A stretch of 64,000 nt of DNA from JACVRW01 sp963812915 (GTDB taxonomy: Bacteria > Actinomycetota > Thermoleophilia > Solirubrobacterales > Thermoleophilaceae), in NCBI GenBank assembly GCA_963812915.1, contig CAWEXB010000010.1:62001-126000 (forward strand), read 5' to 3'. Below are positions 55,323 through 63,795 of the stretch, piece by piece. Positions within the stretch are counted from its first letter, which is position 1. Every line of letters starts with the position of its first letter. Below the pieces are notes generated by a model. That model did no database searches and was not told the origin of the DNA. It worked only from the letters and a program-made list of their open reading frames with translations. Position numbers and translations under genes: made by a program.

Positions 55323-55946
55323 TCAGACGGTGGGGGGTCGCCATGGCTCGCGCTCGTGCGTGAGCCAGACGAGCTCGGGGTCGAGCGCAAGGACCCGCTG
55401 CCGGCCTTCGGTGGGCGGCTCGTCGAACTCGCCGAACCAAACCGCCACGTCGCCGCCGACGATGACCGGGCGCCCGCCAGTCTCGACGACGACCATCTGC
55501 ATGCCGGGTGTGTGGCCCGGCGCCGGGACGAGTCGGAGCCCGGGCAGCAGCTCGTGCTCGCCGTCGACCGGCACGTACCGCACGCCGGGCGCCTCGACCC
55601 ACTCGCGAATGGTGTAGTCGTCCTCGCTGCGCGCGTCGTCGAGCTCCCGACGCTGGACATAGATCGGCTTGCCGGCGAAGAGGTGGTTGCCGCCGCAGTG
55701 GTCGGCGTGCAGGTGTGTGTTGACGACGATGTCGATGCCGGCGAGATCGAAGTCCTGCTCGCTCAGCGGCTGGAGGCGGGGATCCATGTCGGCCATCGCC
55801 GGGTGCAGCTCCGTCATGCCGGTGTCGACCAGCACGCGCGCATCGGGATGGTCGATGACGTGCACGTAGACCGGCATCCGCTCGCCCTCGACGGAAAGGT
55901 CGGCAACGAAGACTGGCGTGACGGTGATCGAGGCGGGGGCGTTCAT
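55323..55946 (-). CDS. MBL-fold hydrolase, N-acyl homoserine lactonase-like
   Basis: A 207-residue metallo-beta-lactamase-fold protein. The metal motif is NTHLHADHCGGN (HxHxDH), followed by PAPGHTPGMQMV and IVGGDVAVWF, giving the second His and bridging Asp; WLTHEREPW may supply the last His. This set is shared with AiiA-like quorum-quenching lactonases, but other lactones are possible substrates. ATG 55946 overlaps the stop of the upstream ECF sigma gene by four bases, so the two are translated together. Confidence 0.83.
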   Translation of the reverse strand: MNAPASITVTPVFVADLSVEGERMPVYVHVIDHPDARVLVDTGMTELHPAMADMDPRLQPLSEQDFDLAGIDIVVNTHLHADHCGGNHLFAGKPIYVQRRELDDARSEDDYTIREWVEAPGVRYVPVDGEHELLPGLRLVPAPGHTPGMQMVVVETGGRPVIVGGDVAVWFGEFDEPPTEGRQRVLALDPELVWLTHEREPWRPPTV

Positions 55947-56929
55947 CTCGTACCGACCGCCGCGCTGAGCGTGGCCGGCAGGTCGAAGTGCTCGAACACC
56001 GCGCCGTCGAAGGTGACGATCTCGGTGACGACCCCGTCCTGCACCCGCAGGACGTCGATCGCCAGCGGTTCGTACGCGGCGTCGCCCGGCTTGCGCACGT
56101 AGCCCGCGACCGCGGGCTGACCGTTGGCGCGGGTGACCACGCACCGCATGCTGCCGAACGCCTCCGATCCGAACCCGCCGTCGATCCAGCCCTGCACGAC
56201 CGTGCTTCGGCCGGTCCAGACGCCGGGCGTCGGCGGCATCGAGAAGCGGACGTCCTCGTGCATGAGCGCGGCCAGGCCCTCGGCGTCGGCGCGCTCGCTG
56301 CACTCGACGTAGCGGGCGAGCAGCTCCCGCTCGGCGGCGGTCGGCTCGGCGGCGTGTTGCCACGCCTCGCGGTCCTCGGGCAGGCTCTCCCGCAACCCAG
56401 CCCGCGCGCGCTGCAGCGCGGAGTTCACCGACGCCTCTGTCGTCTCGAGCAGCCGCGCGGTCTCCTTCGCCGAGCAGCCGAGGACGTCGCGCAGCACGAG
56501 CACGGCCCGCGGCAGCGGCGCGAGGTGCTGGATCGCGGCGATGAACGCCAGCTCGACGGTCTCCTTGGCGAGCGCCACGTCCTCCGGGCCCTCGCGCCGG
56601 TCGGGCAGCTGCTCGAGGAGCTCGTCGGGATAGGGCTGCAGCCACGCGACCTCGCCGCTCGCGCTCGGCCGCCGCGGGCGCTTGTCGAGCGCGTCGAGGC
56701 AGGCGTTCGTCGCGATCCGGTACAGCCACGCGCGAACCGACGCGCGGCCCTCGTACGTCGCGCGCCGGCGCCACGCGCGCAGGAACGCCTCCTGGACGAG
56801 GTCCTCGGCCTCCTCGAACGACCCGAGCAGGCGGTAGCAGTGGACGTGCAACTCGCGGCGGTGCGGCTCGACGCGGGCGCCGAAGGCCTGCTCGTCGAGC
56901 GGCCGGAGGTCGTCGGTGATGGAGCTCAT
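55943..56929 (-). CDS. ECF sigma factor with SnoaL-like C-terminal domain
   Basis: A 328-residue sigma factor. Region 2 (VHCYRLLGSFEEAEDLVQEA then FLRAWRR) and region 4 (LPRAVLVLRDVLGCSAKETA and LLETTEASVNSALQRAR) are followed by an NTF2/SnoaL-like domain (ELLARYVECSERADAEGLAA to AVFEHFDLPATL). This is the SigG/ECF56-like plan in which the C-terminal domain replaces an anti-sigma factor and controls activity. It is encoded in one operon with a lactonase-like hydrolase. Confidence 0.9.
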   Translation of the reverse strand: MSSITDDLRPLDEQAFGARVEPHRRELHVHCYRLLGSFEEAEDLVQEAFLRAWRRRATYEGRASVRAWLYRIATNACLDALDKRPRRPSASGEVAWLQPYPDELLEQLPDRREGPEDVALAKETVELAFIAAIQHLAPLPRAVLVLRDVLGCSAKETARLLETTEASVNSALQRARAGLRESLPEDREAWQHAAEPTAAERELLARYVECSERADAEGLAALMHEDVRFSMPPTPGVWTGRSTVVQGWIDGGFGSEAFGSMRCVVTRANGQPAVAGYVRKPGDAAYEPLAIDVLRVQDGVVTEIVTFDGAVFEHFDLPATLSAAVGTR

Positions 56930-57703
56930 AGTGTGTGTGACGGCGGGCGGCCCGAAAACTCATCACCCGGCGCCATGCAGCGTCTCGAGGAGCGTTGCCG
57001 CAATCGAGGGTGCTTCATTGCGCAGAGTTCCACAGCACGACCCTCCGGTGCGTCGGCGCAGCGACACCATCATGGGCCGAGCGTTGCAGGCCAGGCCGTC
57101 CGTCCGACAGCCGCTGCCGTGTTGACGCGCAGATCTGCTCGCCTCGTCGCTATCGCATTCCATGCGAGGCGGCAGCGGGGGGAGCAGTTCGGCCTGCGTC
57201 GTCTCGCAAGCCGAAGCCTGAGCGGGAACGGAGCCGCTTCGAGACGAGACCGCCACCCGGTCGCCAGGCGGCGGCTCGCCGTCCCAGTGGTCGCGATCCC
57301 CGGCTCCGCGTTCGCCGGCCCCACGGTTCCGCATCGGGCCGTCCCCGATCCGGGTGGTTTCGGCGGAAGCGCCTCCGGTGGCCGGCTCGCCCGCGTCCCC
57401 CGCGCGACCGTCATGGTGGGGATCCGATTGCCCGGCGAACGCCCCGCGACAGAAACCGGCCGCGGTCGCCCCCTCGGGGCTCCTTCGCCCGCCTGTCCCC
57501 GATCTGGGTGGTTTCAGCGGAAGCGGCTTCCGCAGCCTCCCGGAGCGGGGTGCGCGCGCCGACATCAAAGGGAGGTCGACCCAGCCAGGAAGCCGGTCGT
57601 GTTCGTGTACGTATCGCACCTTGCGGCGGGCGGAGCGGCACGTGATCCCACTAGAGACCGGTTTACGGCGGCGCCGGTGGCTCCTTTGGATAGCTTTGGC
57701 TGC
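56930..57703. other. 774-base gene-poor region with a repeated 30-bp unit
   Basis: No convincing coding sequence: the open frames present are arginine/proline-rich shadows. The 30 bases from 57341 recur from 57495 with 28 identical positions (GTCCCCGATC, then GGGTGGTTT, then GCGGAAGCG), 154 bases apart in the same orientation. Composition is like the neighbouring genes. It may be the remains of a lost gene or a regulatory region for the hydrolase gene at 57704. Confidence 0.55.
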
Positions 57704-58594
57704 GTGAGCGACCAATTCGCACGCGTCGGCGAGCTCGACCTCGCCTACCAGACGCTCGGGGACCCCTCCGACCCGCCGCTCCTGCTCGTGATGGGGCTGG
57801 GCATGCACCTGATCCACTGGGATCTCGACCTGTGCCGGCAGCTCGCCGGCCGCGGCTTTCACGTCATCCGGTACGACAACCGGGACGCCGGCCGCTCGAC
57901 CAAGATCCAGGCGCCCGTCCCGAACCTCATGCGCGCGATGGCGGGTCTCCCAATCGACGCGCCATATCTGCTGGGCGACATGGCCGACGACGCGTTCGGC
58001 CTCCTCGACCACCTCGGGATCGAGCGGGCGCACGTGGTGGGTGTCTCGATGGGCGGAATGATCGGACAGGAGATGGCGATTCGTCGGCCGGACCGGGTGC
58101 TGTCGCTCGCGTCGCTCATGTCCACCACCGGAGAGCGCCGCCACGGCCGGCCCAAGCTGCGCCTCTGGAGCCTGTTCGTCCACCGCGCACCACGGCGCCG
58201 CGATGACTACGTGGAGTACTTCGTGCGCGTGTTCCGGATGATCGGCTCGCCCGGCTTCCCCGCCGACGAGCCACGGCTGCGCGAGCTCGCCGCAGCCACC
58301 TACGACCGCGGCCACCATCCCGCCGGCACCGGGCGTCAGCTCGCGGCAATCATGGCCTCGGGCGACCGCACCGACCAGCTGCGCCGGCTGCGAGTGCCCA
58401 CCGTGGTGATCCACGGAACGGACGATCCGCTGGTGCCGTACCGTGGCGGCATGGCCACCGCTGGGGCAATCCCCGACGCCGAGCTCATCGCCATCCCCGG
58501 CATGGGCCACGACCTCCCGCGCGACGTCTGGCCGAAGGTCATCGACGCGGTTGTGGGAAACGCGGAGCGGGCGGCGGTCGCGCAGCCGGCGTAG
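57704..58594 (+). CDS. Alpha/beta hydrolase (RdmC-like esterase)
   Basis: A 296-residue alpha/beta-hydrolase. The oxyanion motif VMGLGMHLIHWD, RYDNRDAGRSTK, nucleophile elbow VVGVSMGGMIGQEMA (Ser near residue 116), acid in IHGTDDPLVPY and catalytic His in GMGHDLPRDVWP are all present. The pattern is closest to aclacinomycin methylesterase-like hydrolases common in actinobacteria. GTG 57704 lies after the 774-base gene-poor stretch; no clear ribosome-binding site precedes it. It converges with the WS/DGAT gene. Confidence 0.87.
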   Translation: MSDQFARVGELDLAYQTLGDPSDPPLLLVMGLGMHLIHWDLDLCRQLAGRGFHVIRYDNRDAGRSTKIQAPVPNLMRAMAGLPIDAPYLLGDMADDAFGLLDHLGIERAHVVGVSMGGMIGQEMAIRRPDRVLSLASLMSTTGERRHGRPKLRLWSLFVHRAPRRRDDYVEYFVRVFRMIGSPGFPADEPRLRELAAATYDRGHHPAGTGRQLAAIMASGDRTDQLRRLRVPTVVIHGTDDPLVPYRGGMATAGAIPDAELIAIPGMGHDLPRDVWPKVIDAVVGNAERAAVAQPA

Positions 58595-58600
58595 AGGCGC

Positions 58601-60100
58601 TCAGTCCTGAGGGTCCGCGGCCGGCGCCTCGGCCTCGCGCTCGCCGGCGGCGGCGCGCTTCGGGCGGGACTTCTCCCCGCCGTTCGCCCCAGACGCCGGC
58701 GCGGCGCTCTTCCGCGCCGCGGCGAGCAGCTCGGCCAGTGACTCCTCGAGGTGGCGGCCCAGGTCCTCGAGGTCGGGGATCGCGTCGTAGTCGGCGAGGA
58801 GCCCGAACTCGACCTTGCCCTTGTAACTCAAGATCGCGATCGCTAGGGCATGGTGCTCGGGCAGGAAGGCGATCGGTACGACCGTCTCCATCTCCCGTCC
58901 GAGCAGGTAGAGCGGTAACTGGGGCCCCGGCACGTTCGTGACGATCAGGTTGAACAAGCGGGTGGAGAAGTTGAGCCGCGAGGCCTGGGCGAGAAGCGTG
59001 GGCGGCGCGAAGTCCTGCAGCCCCGAGATCACCTCGGCGCCGAGCGCCTGCTTCGATTGCTTCAGGTTCCCCATCGCCTCCTGAACGGTGCGCAGCCGCT
59101 CCACGGGATCGCGTATGTAGACGGGGAGCGGCCCCCGCATCGCCGCGATTCGGTTGCCGAGAGTGCCCTGCTCGTCCTCCGCCCGGATCGAGACCGGTAC
59201 GAGCGCGCGCAGCTCCATCCCCTCGGTGCGGATGCCGCGGCCGCGGAGCCAGCGGCCGAGCGCGCCGGCGACGACGGAAAGCACCGCGTCGTTCACGGTC
59301 CCGCCGAGCGCGTTCTTGATCTCCTTGAAATCCGACAACCGACTCTCGACCCACCAGACACGCCTGTGCGGCCCGATCTCCACGTTGAGCGGCACGTCGG
59401 GGGCCGGGTTGAGGCCGGCCCAGACCACCTGGCCGAGTCCCTCGGCCGCCTCGCGCGCCTGCTCGAGCGAGCGACCCGGCCGCGAGAGCGCTCCGAGCGC
59501 GCGTCCCGCGAGGCTCACGGGCGTGCGGACCAGGCCCTTGACGCCCTCGGCGACGAGATCGACGTCCGACGGCTCGGGCTCGGGCGTCCAGCGGTCGGCG
59601 GACACCTCGGCGGGAGCCGGCTGAAGGTCGAACAGGACGGTTGCGATGTCGACGCCCGAGACCCCATCCACCAGCGCATGGTGGGTCTTCGAGATCAGCG
59701 CGAAGCGGCCGGCCTCGAGGCCCTGCACGAGCCACAGCTCCCACAGCGGCTTCGAGCGATCGAGCCGCTGAGAGAAGATCCGTCCCACGAGCTGGCGGAG
59801 CTGCTCGGCGCTGCCCGGTCGCGGCAGCGCCGTGTGGCGAACGTGGTAGTCAATGTTGAAGCTCGGATCGTCGACCCAGAACGGCCGGCCCATCTCGAGC
59901 CTCGGGAAGGCGAGCTTCTGGCGGTAGCGGGGCACGAGGTGGAGCCGCGATTCGAGGTGAGCGCAGAACTCCTCACGCGACGGCGGCGGCCCGTCGAAGG
60001 TCGCAAGCGCGCCGACGTGCATGTGGGACGCGTGCTTCTCCTGATGCAGGAAGGAGGCGTCGATGGCCGTGAGACGGTCCTTGTGCCGCTGGGCTGCCAC
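58601..60100 (-). CDS. Wax ester synthase/diacylglycerol acyltransferase
   Basis: A 499-residue WS/DGAT enzyme. It starts RLTAIDASFLHQEKHASHMH, has the catalytic SKTHHALVDGVSG (HHxxxDG) near residue 140, the second conserved segment RALVPVSIRAEDE and the C-terminal NLIVTNVPGPQLPLYLLG. It joins an acyl-CoA to a fatty alcohol or diacylglycerol to make storage lipid at the membrane. The C-terminal 60 residues are Ala/Glu/Lys-rich and poorly conserved. GTG 60100 is taken as start; a longer frame to 60124 exists. Confidence 0.9.
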   Translation of the reverse strand: MAAQRHKDRLTAIDASFLHQEKHASHMHVGALATFDGPPPSREEFCAHLESRLHLVPRYRQKLAFPRLEMGRPFWVDDPSFNIDYHVRHTALPRPGSAEQLRQLVGRIFSQRLDRSKPLWELWLVQGLEAGRFALISKTHHALVDGVSGVDIATVLFDLQPAPAEVSADRWTPEPEPSDVDLVAEGVKGLVRTPVSLAGRALGALSRPGRSLEQAREAAEGLGQVVWAGLNPAPDVPLNVEIGPHRRVWWVESRLSDFKEIKNALGGTVNDAVLSVVAGALGRWLRGRGIRTEGMELRALVPVSIRAEDEQGTLGNRIAAMRGPLPVYIRDPVERLRTVQEAMGNLKQSKQALGAEVISGLQDFAPPTLLAQASRLNFSTRLFNLIVTNVPGPQLPLYLLGREMETVVPIAFLPEHHALAIAILSYKGKVEFGLLADYDAIPDLEDLGRHLEESLAELLAAARKSAAPASGANGGEKSRPKRAAAGEREAEAPAADPQD

Positions 60101-60132
60101 GACTCTCAGCCTATCTGGGCACAATCGGTCCT

Positions 60133-61014
60133 GTGAAGATGCTGGGAGCCGTGCTGGTGCTCCAGGTCATACTTGGCCTCACGCTCGTCGCTCTGGTCGC
60201 CACCGACAACCTTCCGTTCACGGACGGCGACGCGGACGGCGCGCCCCCTCCGCGACCCTCCGTCGACCGCTTCGACGGCGGCGCGGCGTTCCGTCTCCTG
60301 CGCGAGCAGGTCGATCTCGGCCCGCGGCCGGCCGGCTCGGAGGCATCGCAGCGCCTCGCCGAGCGGCTTCGGAGCCTGCTCCCGCAGGGGCGCTTTCAGG
60401 ACGTGCCGGGCGGACTTCGCAACGTGATCGGCACGGTACGGGGGCGCGAACAGGGTTACGTCGTGGTGGGCGCGCACTACGACACGAAGGACATTCCGGG
60501 CTTCGTGGGGGCGAACGACGGGGCGTCGGGCACGGCGATCGTCACACAGCTCGCGCGGACGATCCGGCGGCCGCGTCACACGATCCAGTTCGTGCTGTTC
60601 GATGGCGAGGAGAGCCCGCGGGGCACGTCCGACGCGGACTTCGAGGAGGAGGGGCTACGCGGCAGCAGGGTGGCGGCGCGCGCCTTCCGCGACGCGCGCG
60701 CGATGGTGCTGCTCGACTTCGTCGGCGACCGCCGCCTGAGCATCCCCCGCGAGGCGAACTCGCGGCCCGGCCTCTGGCGCCGGCTGCGTGCGGCCGCCCA
60801 GCGCGTGGGCGCGAGCCGGGTGTTCCCCGCGGAGACATCCGGACCGGTTCTCGACGATCACATTCCCTTCCTGCGGGTCGGGGTGCCGGCTATCGACCTG
60901 ATCGACTTCGGCTTCGGCTGCTTCCACCGCCGCTGCGACGACCTCTCGGCGGTGTCGGAGCGCAGCGTGGACGCGGTGGGGGAGTCCGTGTACGAGCTGC
61001 TGCGGACGCTCTGA
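60133..61014 (+). CDS. M28-family membrane-anchored peptidase
   Basis: A 293-residue M28 zinc peptidase or glutaminyl-cyclase-like protein. An N-terminal hydrophobic anchor (LGAVLVLQVILGLTLVALVA) puts the domain outside the membrane. Zinc and catalytic residues appear as VGAHYDTKD, GANDGASGTAI, LFDGEESP, LLDFVGD and DDHIPFLRVGVPAIDLID. The D-E-D-H set is close to bacterial glutaminyl cyclases as well as aminopeptidases, so the activity remains open. GTG 60133; it diverges from the WS/DGAT gene. Confidence 0.84.
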   Translation: MKMLGAVLVLQVILGLTLVALVATDNLPFTDGDADGAPPPRPSVDRFDGGAAFRLLREQVDLGPRPAGSEASQRLAERLRSLLPQGRFQDVPGGLRNVIGTVRGREQGYVVVGAHYDTKDIPGFVGANDGASGTAIVTQLARTIRRPRHTIQFVLFDGEESPRGTSDADFEEEGLRGSRVAARAFRDARAMVLLDFVGDRRLSIPREANSRPGLWRRLRAAAQRVGASRVFPAETSGPVLDDHIPFLRVGVPAIDLIDFGFGCFHRRCDDLSAVSERSVDAVGESVYELLRTL

Positions 61015-61032
61015 TCGCTAGCCTCCCCACCG

Positions 61033-61989
61033 GTGCCCTCCGCTCCCGAAAAGCTCCTGCTCGCGACGCCGCGCGGGTACTGCGCGGGCGTCGACCGCGC
61101 CGTCCAGACCGTCGAGCGCGCGCTCGAGCTGTACGGGCCACCGGTGTACGTGCGCAAGGAGATCGTGCACAACAAGCACGTGGTGGAGCAGCTGCGCGAT
61201 CGGGGCGCGATCTTCGTCGAGGAGGAGACAGAGGTGCCCGAGGGCGAGACCGTGATCTTCTCCGCCCACGGGGTCTCCCCCGCCGTGCACGCGAACGCCG
61301 GGTCGCGTCGGCTGAAGACGATCGACGCCACCTGCCCGCTCGTGACCAAGGTGCACGTGGAGGCTAAGAAGTTCGCCGCCGAGGGCTACACGATCGTGCT
61401 CATCGGGCACGAGGGCCACGAGGAGGTCGAGGGCACGATGGGCGAGGCGCCCGAGCACTTCGTCCTGATCGAGACCGAGGACGACGTCGAGCGGCTCGAG
61501 GTGGATGACCCCGAGAAGGTCGCCTACCTCACTCAGACCACGCTCTCGGTCGACGAGACGGACCGCATCATCCGGCGCCTGCGCGAGCGCTTTCCGAACG
61601 TCGCCGGCCCGAAGTCCGACGACATCTGCTACGCGACCACCAACCGTCAGCTGGCCGTGCGCCAGATTGCCCGCGAATGCGACCTCGTGCTCGTGATCGG
61701 CTCTCGCAACTCGTCGAACTCGAACCGGCTCGTCGAGGTCGCACGCGACCACGGCGCCGAGTCGCACCTGATCGACAACGAGGTCCAGGTGCGTGAGGAG
61801 TGGCTCGAGGGGACGCGGGTGGTGGGCATCACGTCCGGCGCGAGCGCTCCGGAGGAGCTCGTGCAGCGGCTCGTGGAGTTCTTCCGGGCGCGCGGTACCG
61901 AGCAGGTCTCGGAGTTCGAGGTGGTGCAGGAGGACGTGCGCTTCATGCTCCCGAAGGAGATCCGGACGGCGTTGGCGGAATCGGCGTGA
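61033..61989 (+). CDS. ispH: 4-hydroxy-3-methylbut-2-enyl diphosphate reductase
   Basis: Last enzyme of the non-mevalonate isoprenoid pathway, making IPP and DMAPP with a 4Fe-4S cluster. The three cluster cysteines are in ATPRGYCAGVDRAV (Cys17), TIDATCPLVTKVH (about 101) and DDICYATTNRQ (about 199). EIVHNKHVVE and the C-terminal GITSGASAPE match the family, and 318 residues is the normal length. GTG 61033 starts 18 bases after the peptidase gene. Its 3' end overlaps the convergent thioredoxin-like gene by 47 bases. Confidence 0.96.
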   Translation: MPSAPEKLLLATPRGYCAGVDRAVQTVERALELYGPPVYVRKEIVHNKHVVEQLRDRGAIFVEEETEVPEGETVIFSAHGVSPAVHANAGSRRLKTIDATCPLVTKVHVEAKKFAAEGYTIVLIGHEGHEEVEGTMGEAPEHFVLIETEDDVERLEVDDPEKVAYLTQTTLSVDETDRIIRRLRERFPNVAGPKSDDICYATTNRQLAVRQIARECDLVLVIGSRNSSNSNRLVEVARDHGAESHLIDNEVQVREEWLEGTRVVGITSGASAPEELVQRLVEFFRARGTEQVSEFEVVQEDVRFMLPKEIRTALAESA

Positions 61990-62773
61990 ACTGGACGCCG
62001 TGCAGCCGGAGGCCGGGAGATTCGGCCTCGACCACGCCTTCAACCTCGTAGAGACCCGGCTCGACCTCGTCACCCGACAGGACCGCGAACGCTCCGCCCG
62101 CGGTGTACGAGAAGCGTGCGGCCGCGCCCGCATCGTCGGCCTCGATCCAGTCCTCGCCGTCGCGCCAGTCGCGCACCAGGTCGAGCCGCCGGCGGTCGCG
62201 CGGCAGCGCGATGTCGGCGGTTTGGGGCGGTAGCAGGACGCCCGGGGCGTCCTCGGGGCGCAGCGGCCCGAGCGGTTCCCGCCGCTCGCCCAGACACTCC
62301 TGGATCGCGAGCTCGGTGTCGGGGTACTCGCCCTCGCCGTAGTGGATGAATCGGAGCTTCCCCGTGCGGTCGAACAGGTACCGTCCGGGCCAGCCTTCGT
62401 TGCCGTACAGGCGCCAGACCTCGAAGGCGGGGTCGAGCAGCACCGCGTAGGGCACGTCGAGGCGCTCCACGGCTCGCGCCACGAGGTCACGATCCCTTCC
62501 GAACGAGTAGCCGGGGGAGTGGACTCCGATCACGCGCAAGCCGGCGTCCGCATAGCGCTCGTGCCAGGCCTTCAGGTATGGAAGCGTGCGCAGCGAGTTG
62601 GCGCGCGCGAAGTCCCAGAACTCGACCAGCACGGCGCCCCTCCCCATCAGGGTGTTCATCCGCATGAAGGCCACATTCAGCCATTCCATCCCGGTCGGAA
62701 ACTCGGGCGCGTAGATCTCAGCGTTCTCGGGCGGCCTCATGCCGTGGACAGCATGCCCGAGTCCGAACCGCAC
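61943..62773 (-). CDS. Thioredoxin-like protein without the CxxC site
   Basis: A 276-residue protein whose first half has the TlpA/DipZ-type thioredoxin-like fold: VLVEFWDFARANSLRTLPYL, VIGVHSPGYSF, VPYAVLLDP and GWPGRYLFDRTGK. In redox-active relatives the segment after FW reads like SCINCxRTLP; here both cysteines are Ala and Ser, so it cannot act as a normal disulfide reductase. The second half (about 170-276) is a beta-rich region as in DipZ-related proteins. GTG 62773 follows the quinone-reductase stop directly (TAGGTG); ATG 62740 is an alternative start. Confidence 0.78.
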   Translation of the reverse strand: MRFGLGHAVHGMRPPENAEIYAPEFPTGMEWLNVAFMRMNTLMGRGAVLVEFWDFARANSLRTLPYLKAWHERYADAGLRVIGVHSPGYSFGRDRDLVARAVERLDVPYAVLLDPAFEVWRLYGNEGWPGRYLFDRTGKLRFIHYGEGEYPDTELAIQECLGERREPLGPLRPEDAPGVLLPPQTADIALPRDRRRLDLVRDWRDGEDWIEADDAGAAARFSYTAGGAFAVLSGDEVEPGLYEVEGVVEAESPGLRLHGVQFTPIPPTPSGSPSGA

Positions 62774-63772
62774 CTAGAGCTGCGAGCGCTGGATCTCGAG
62801 CACGACCTTGCCGGTCGCGCCACGCGAGTCGATCAGGCGGAGGGCCTCCGCCGCTCGCTCGAGCGGGAAGCGCGCGCCGACGATCGGCTTCACGTAGCCC
62901 TGATCGACTAGGCGCGCGACCTCGGCGCCGATCTCGCGCTCGACGCCGACCTTGTTCATCACGTAGGCGCCCCAGCCGGCGCCGATGATCTCCAGATTGC
63001 CCAGCAGCAGACGGTTGACCCGCACCTCGGGGATCGAACCGCCCGTGAAACCCACCACCACGCAGCGCCCGTTCTCGCGCAGTGAGCGCAGGCTGTCCGT
63101 GAAGCGGTCGCCGCCCACCGGATCGATCACCAGGTCGACGCCGCCGCCCGAGAGCTCCTTCGCCTGGTCCTTCCAGGGGCCGTCCGCGCGCAGGACCTCG
63201 TCGGCGCCCGCCTCGCGTGCCACGGCCTCCTTCTGGTCGCTCGAGACGACGGCGATCGTGCGGGCGCCGAGCCCCTTGGCGATCTGAATCGTGGCCGTGC
63301 CGACTCCGCCCGCGGCTCCGTGCACGAGAACGGTCTCGCCGTCGGTCAATCGCCCGCGCAGTCTGAGCGCGAAGTAGGCGGTGTGGTAGTTCAGGATCAG
63401 TCCCGCTCCCTGAGCGAAGTCGAGCCCATCCGCGAGTGGAAAACAGAGCCATTCGGGCGCGACGACCGTCTCCGCGAAGCCCCCCAGCATGCAGAAGGCG
63501 GCCACTCGGTCGCCCTCGCGGACCGCGGCGCCCTCCGGCGCGCTGCGGACGACTCCACCGACCTCGCTGCCGGGGACGAAGGGCAGATCTGGCTTGACCT
63601 GGTACTCGCCGCGCGTCTGCAGGACCTCGGGGAACGAGACACCCGCCGCGTGCACGTCGACCACGACGCCGGTTCCAGGCGTGAGCATGTGGGACGCCTC
63701 GGGCTCGCGGATGTCCACCTCCCGCAGCGCCCCGTCCGGCCCCGTCAGCTCGACGATCTGGACAGCCCGCAT
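62774..63772 (-). CDS. Zinc-free quinone oxidoreductase (MDR family)
   Basis: A 332-residue medium-chain reductase of the NADPH:quinone oxidoreductase branch. The GroES-like start (VVDVHAAGVSFPEVLQTRGE), FVPGSEVGGVV and the nucleotide-binding motif VLVHGAAGGVGTATIQIAK are present, and the structural and catalytic zinc cysteines of alcohol dehydrogenases are absent. It would reduce quinones or unsaturated carbonyls using NADPH. The next gene starts right after its stop, so the two are coupled. Confidence 0.9.
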   Translation of the reverse strand: MRAVQIVELTGPDGALREVDIREPEASHMLTPGTGVVVDVHAAGVSFPEVLQTRGEYQVKPDLPFVPGSEVGGVVRSAPEGAAVREGDRVAAFCMLGGFAETVVAPEWLCFPLADGLDFAQGAGLILNYHTAYFALRLRGRLTDGETVLVHGAAGGVGTATIQIAKGLGARTIAVVSSDQKEAVAREAGADEVLRADGPWKDQAKELSGGGVDLVIDPVGGDRFTDSLRSLRENGRCVVVGFTGGSIPEVRVNRLLLGNLEIIGAGWGAYVMNKVGVEREIGAEVARLVDQGYVKPIVGARFPLERAAEALRLIDSRGATGKVVLEIQRSQL

Positions 63773-63795
63773 CGCCGGCGGACACTAATGGCGCG

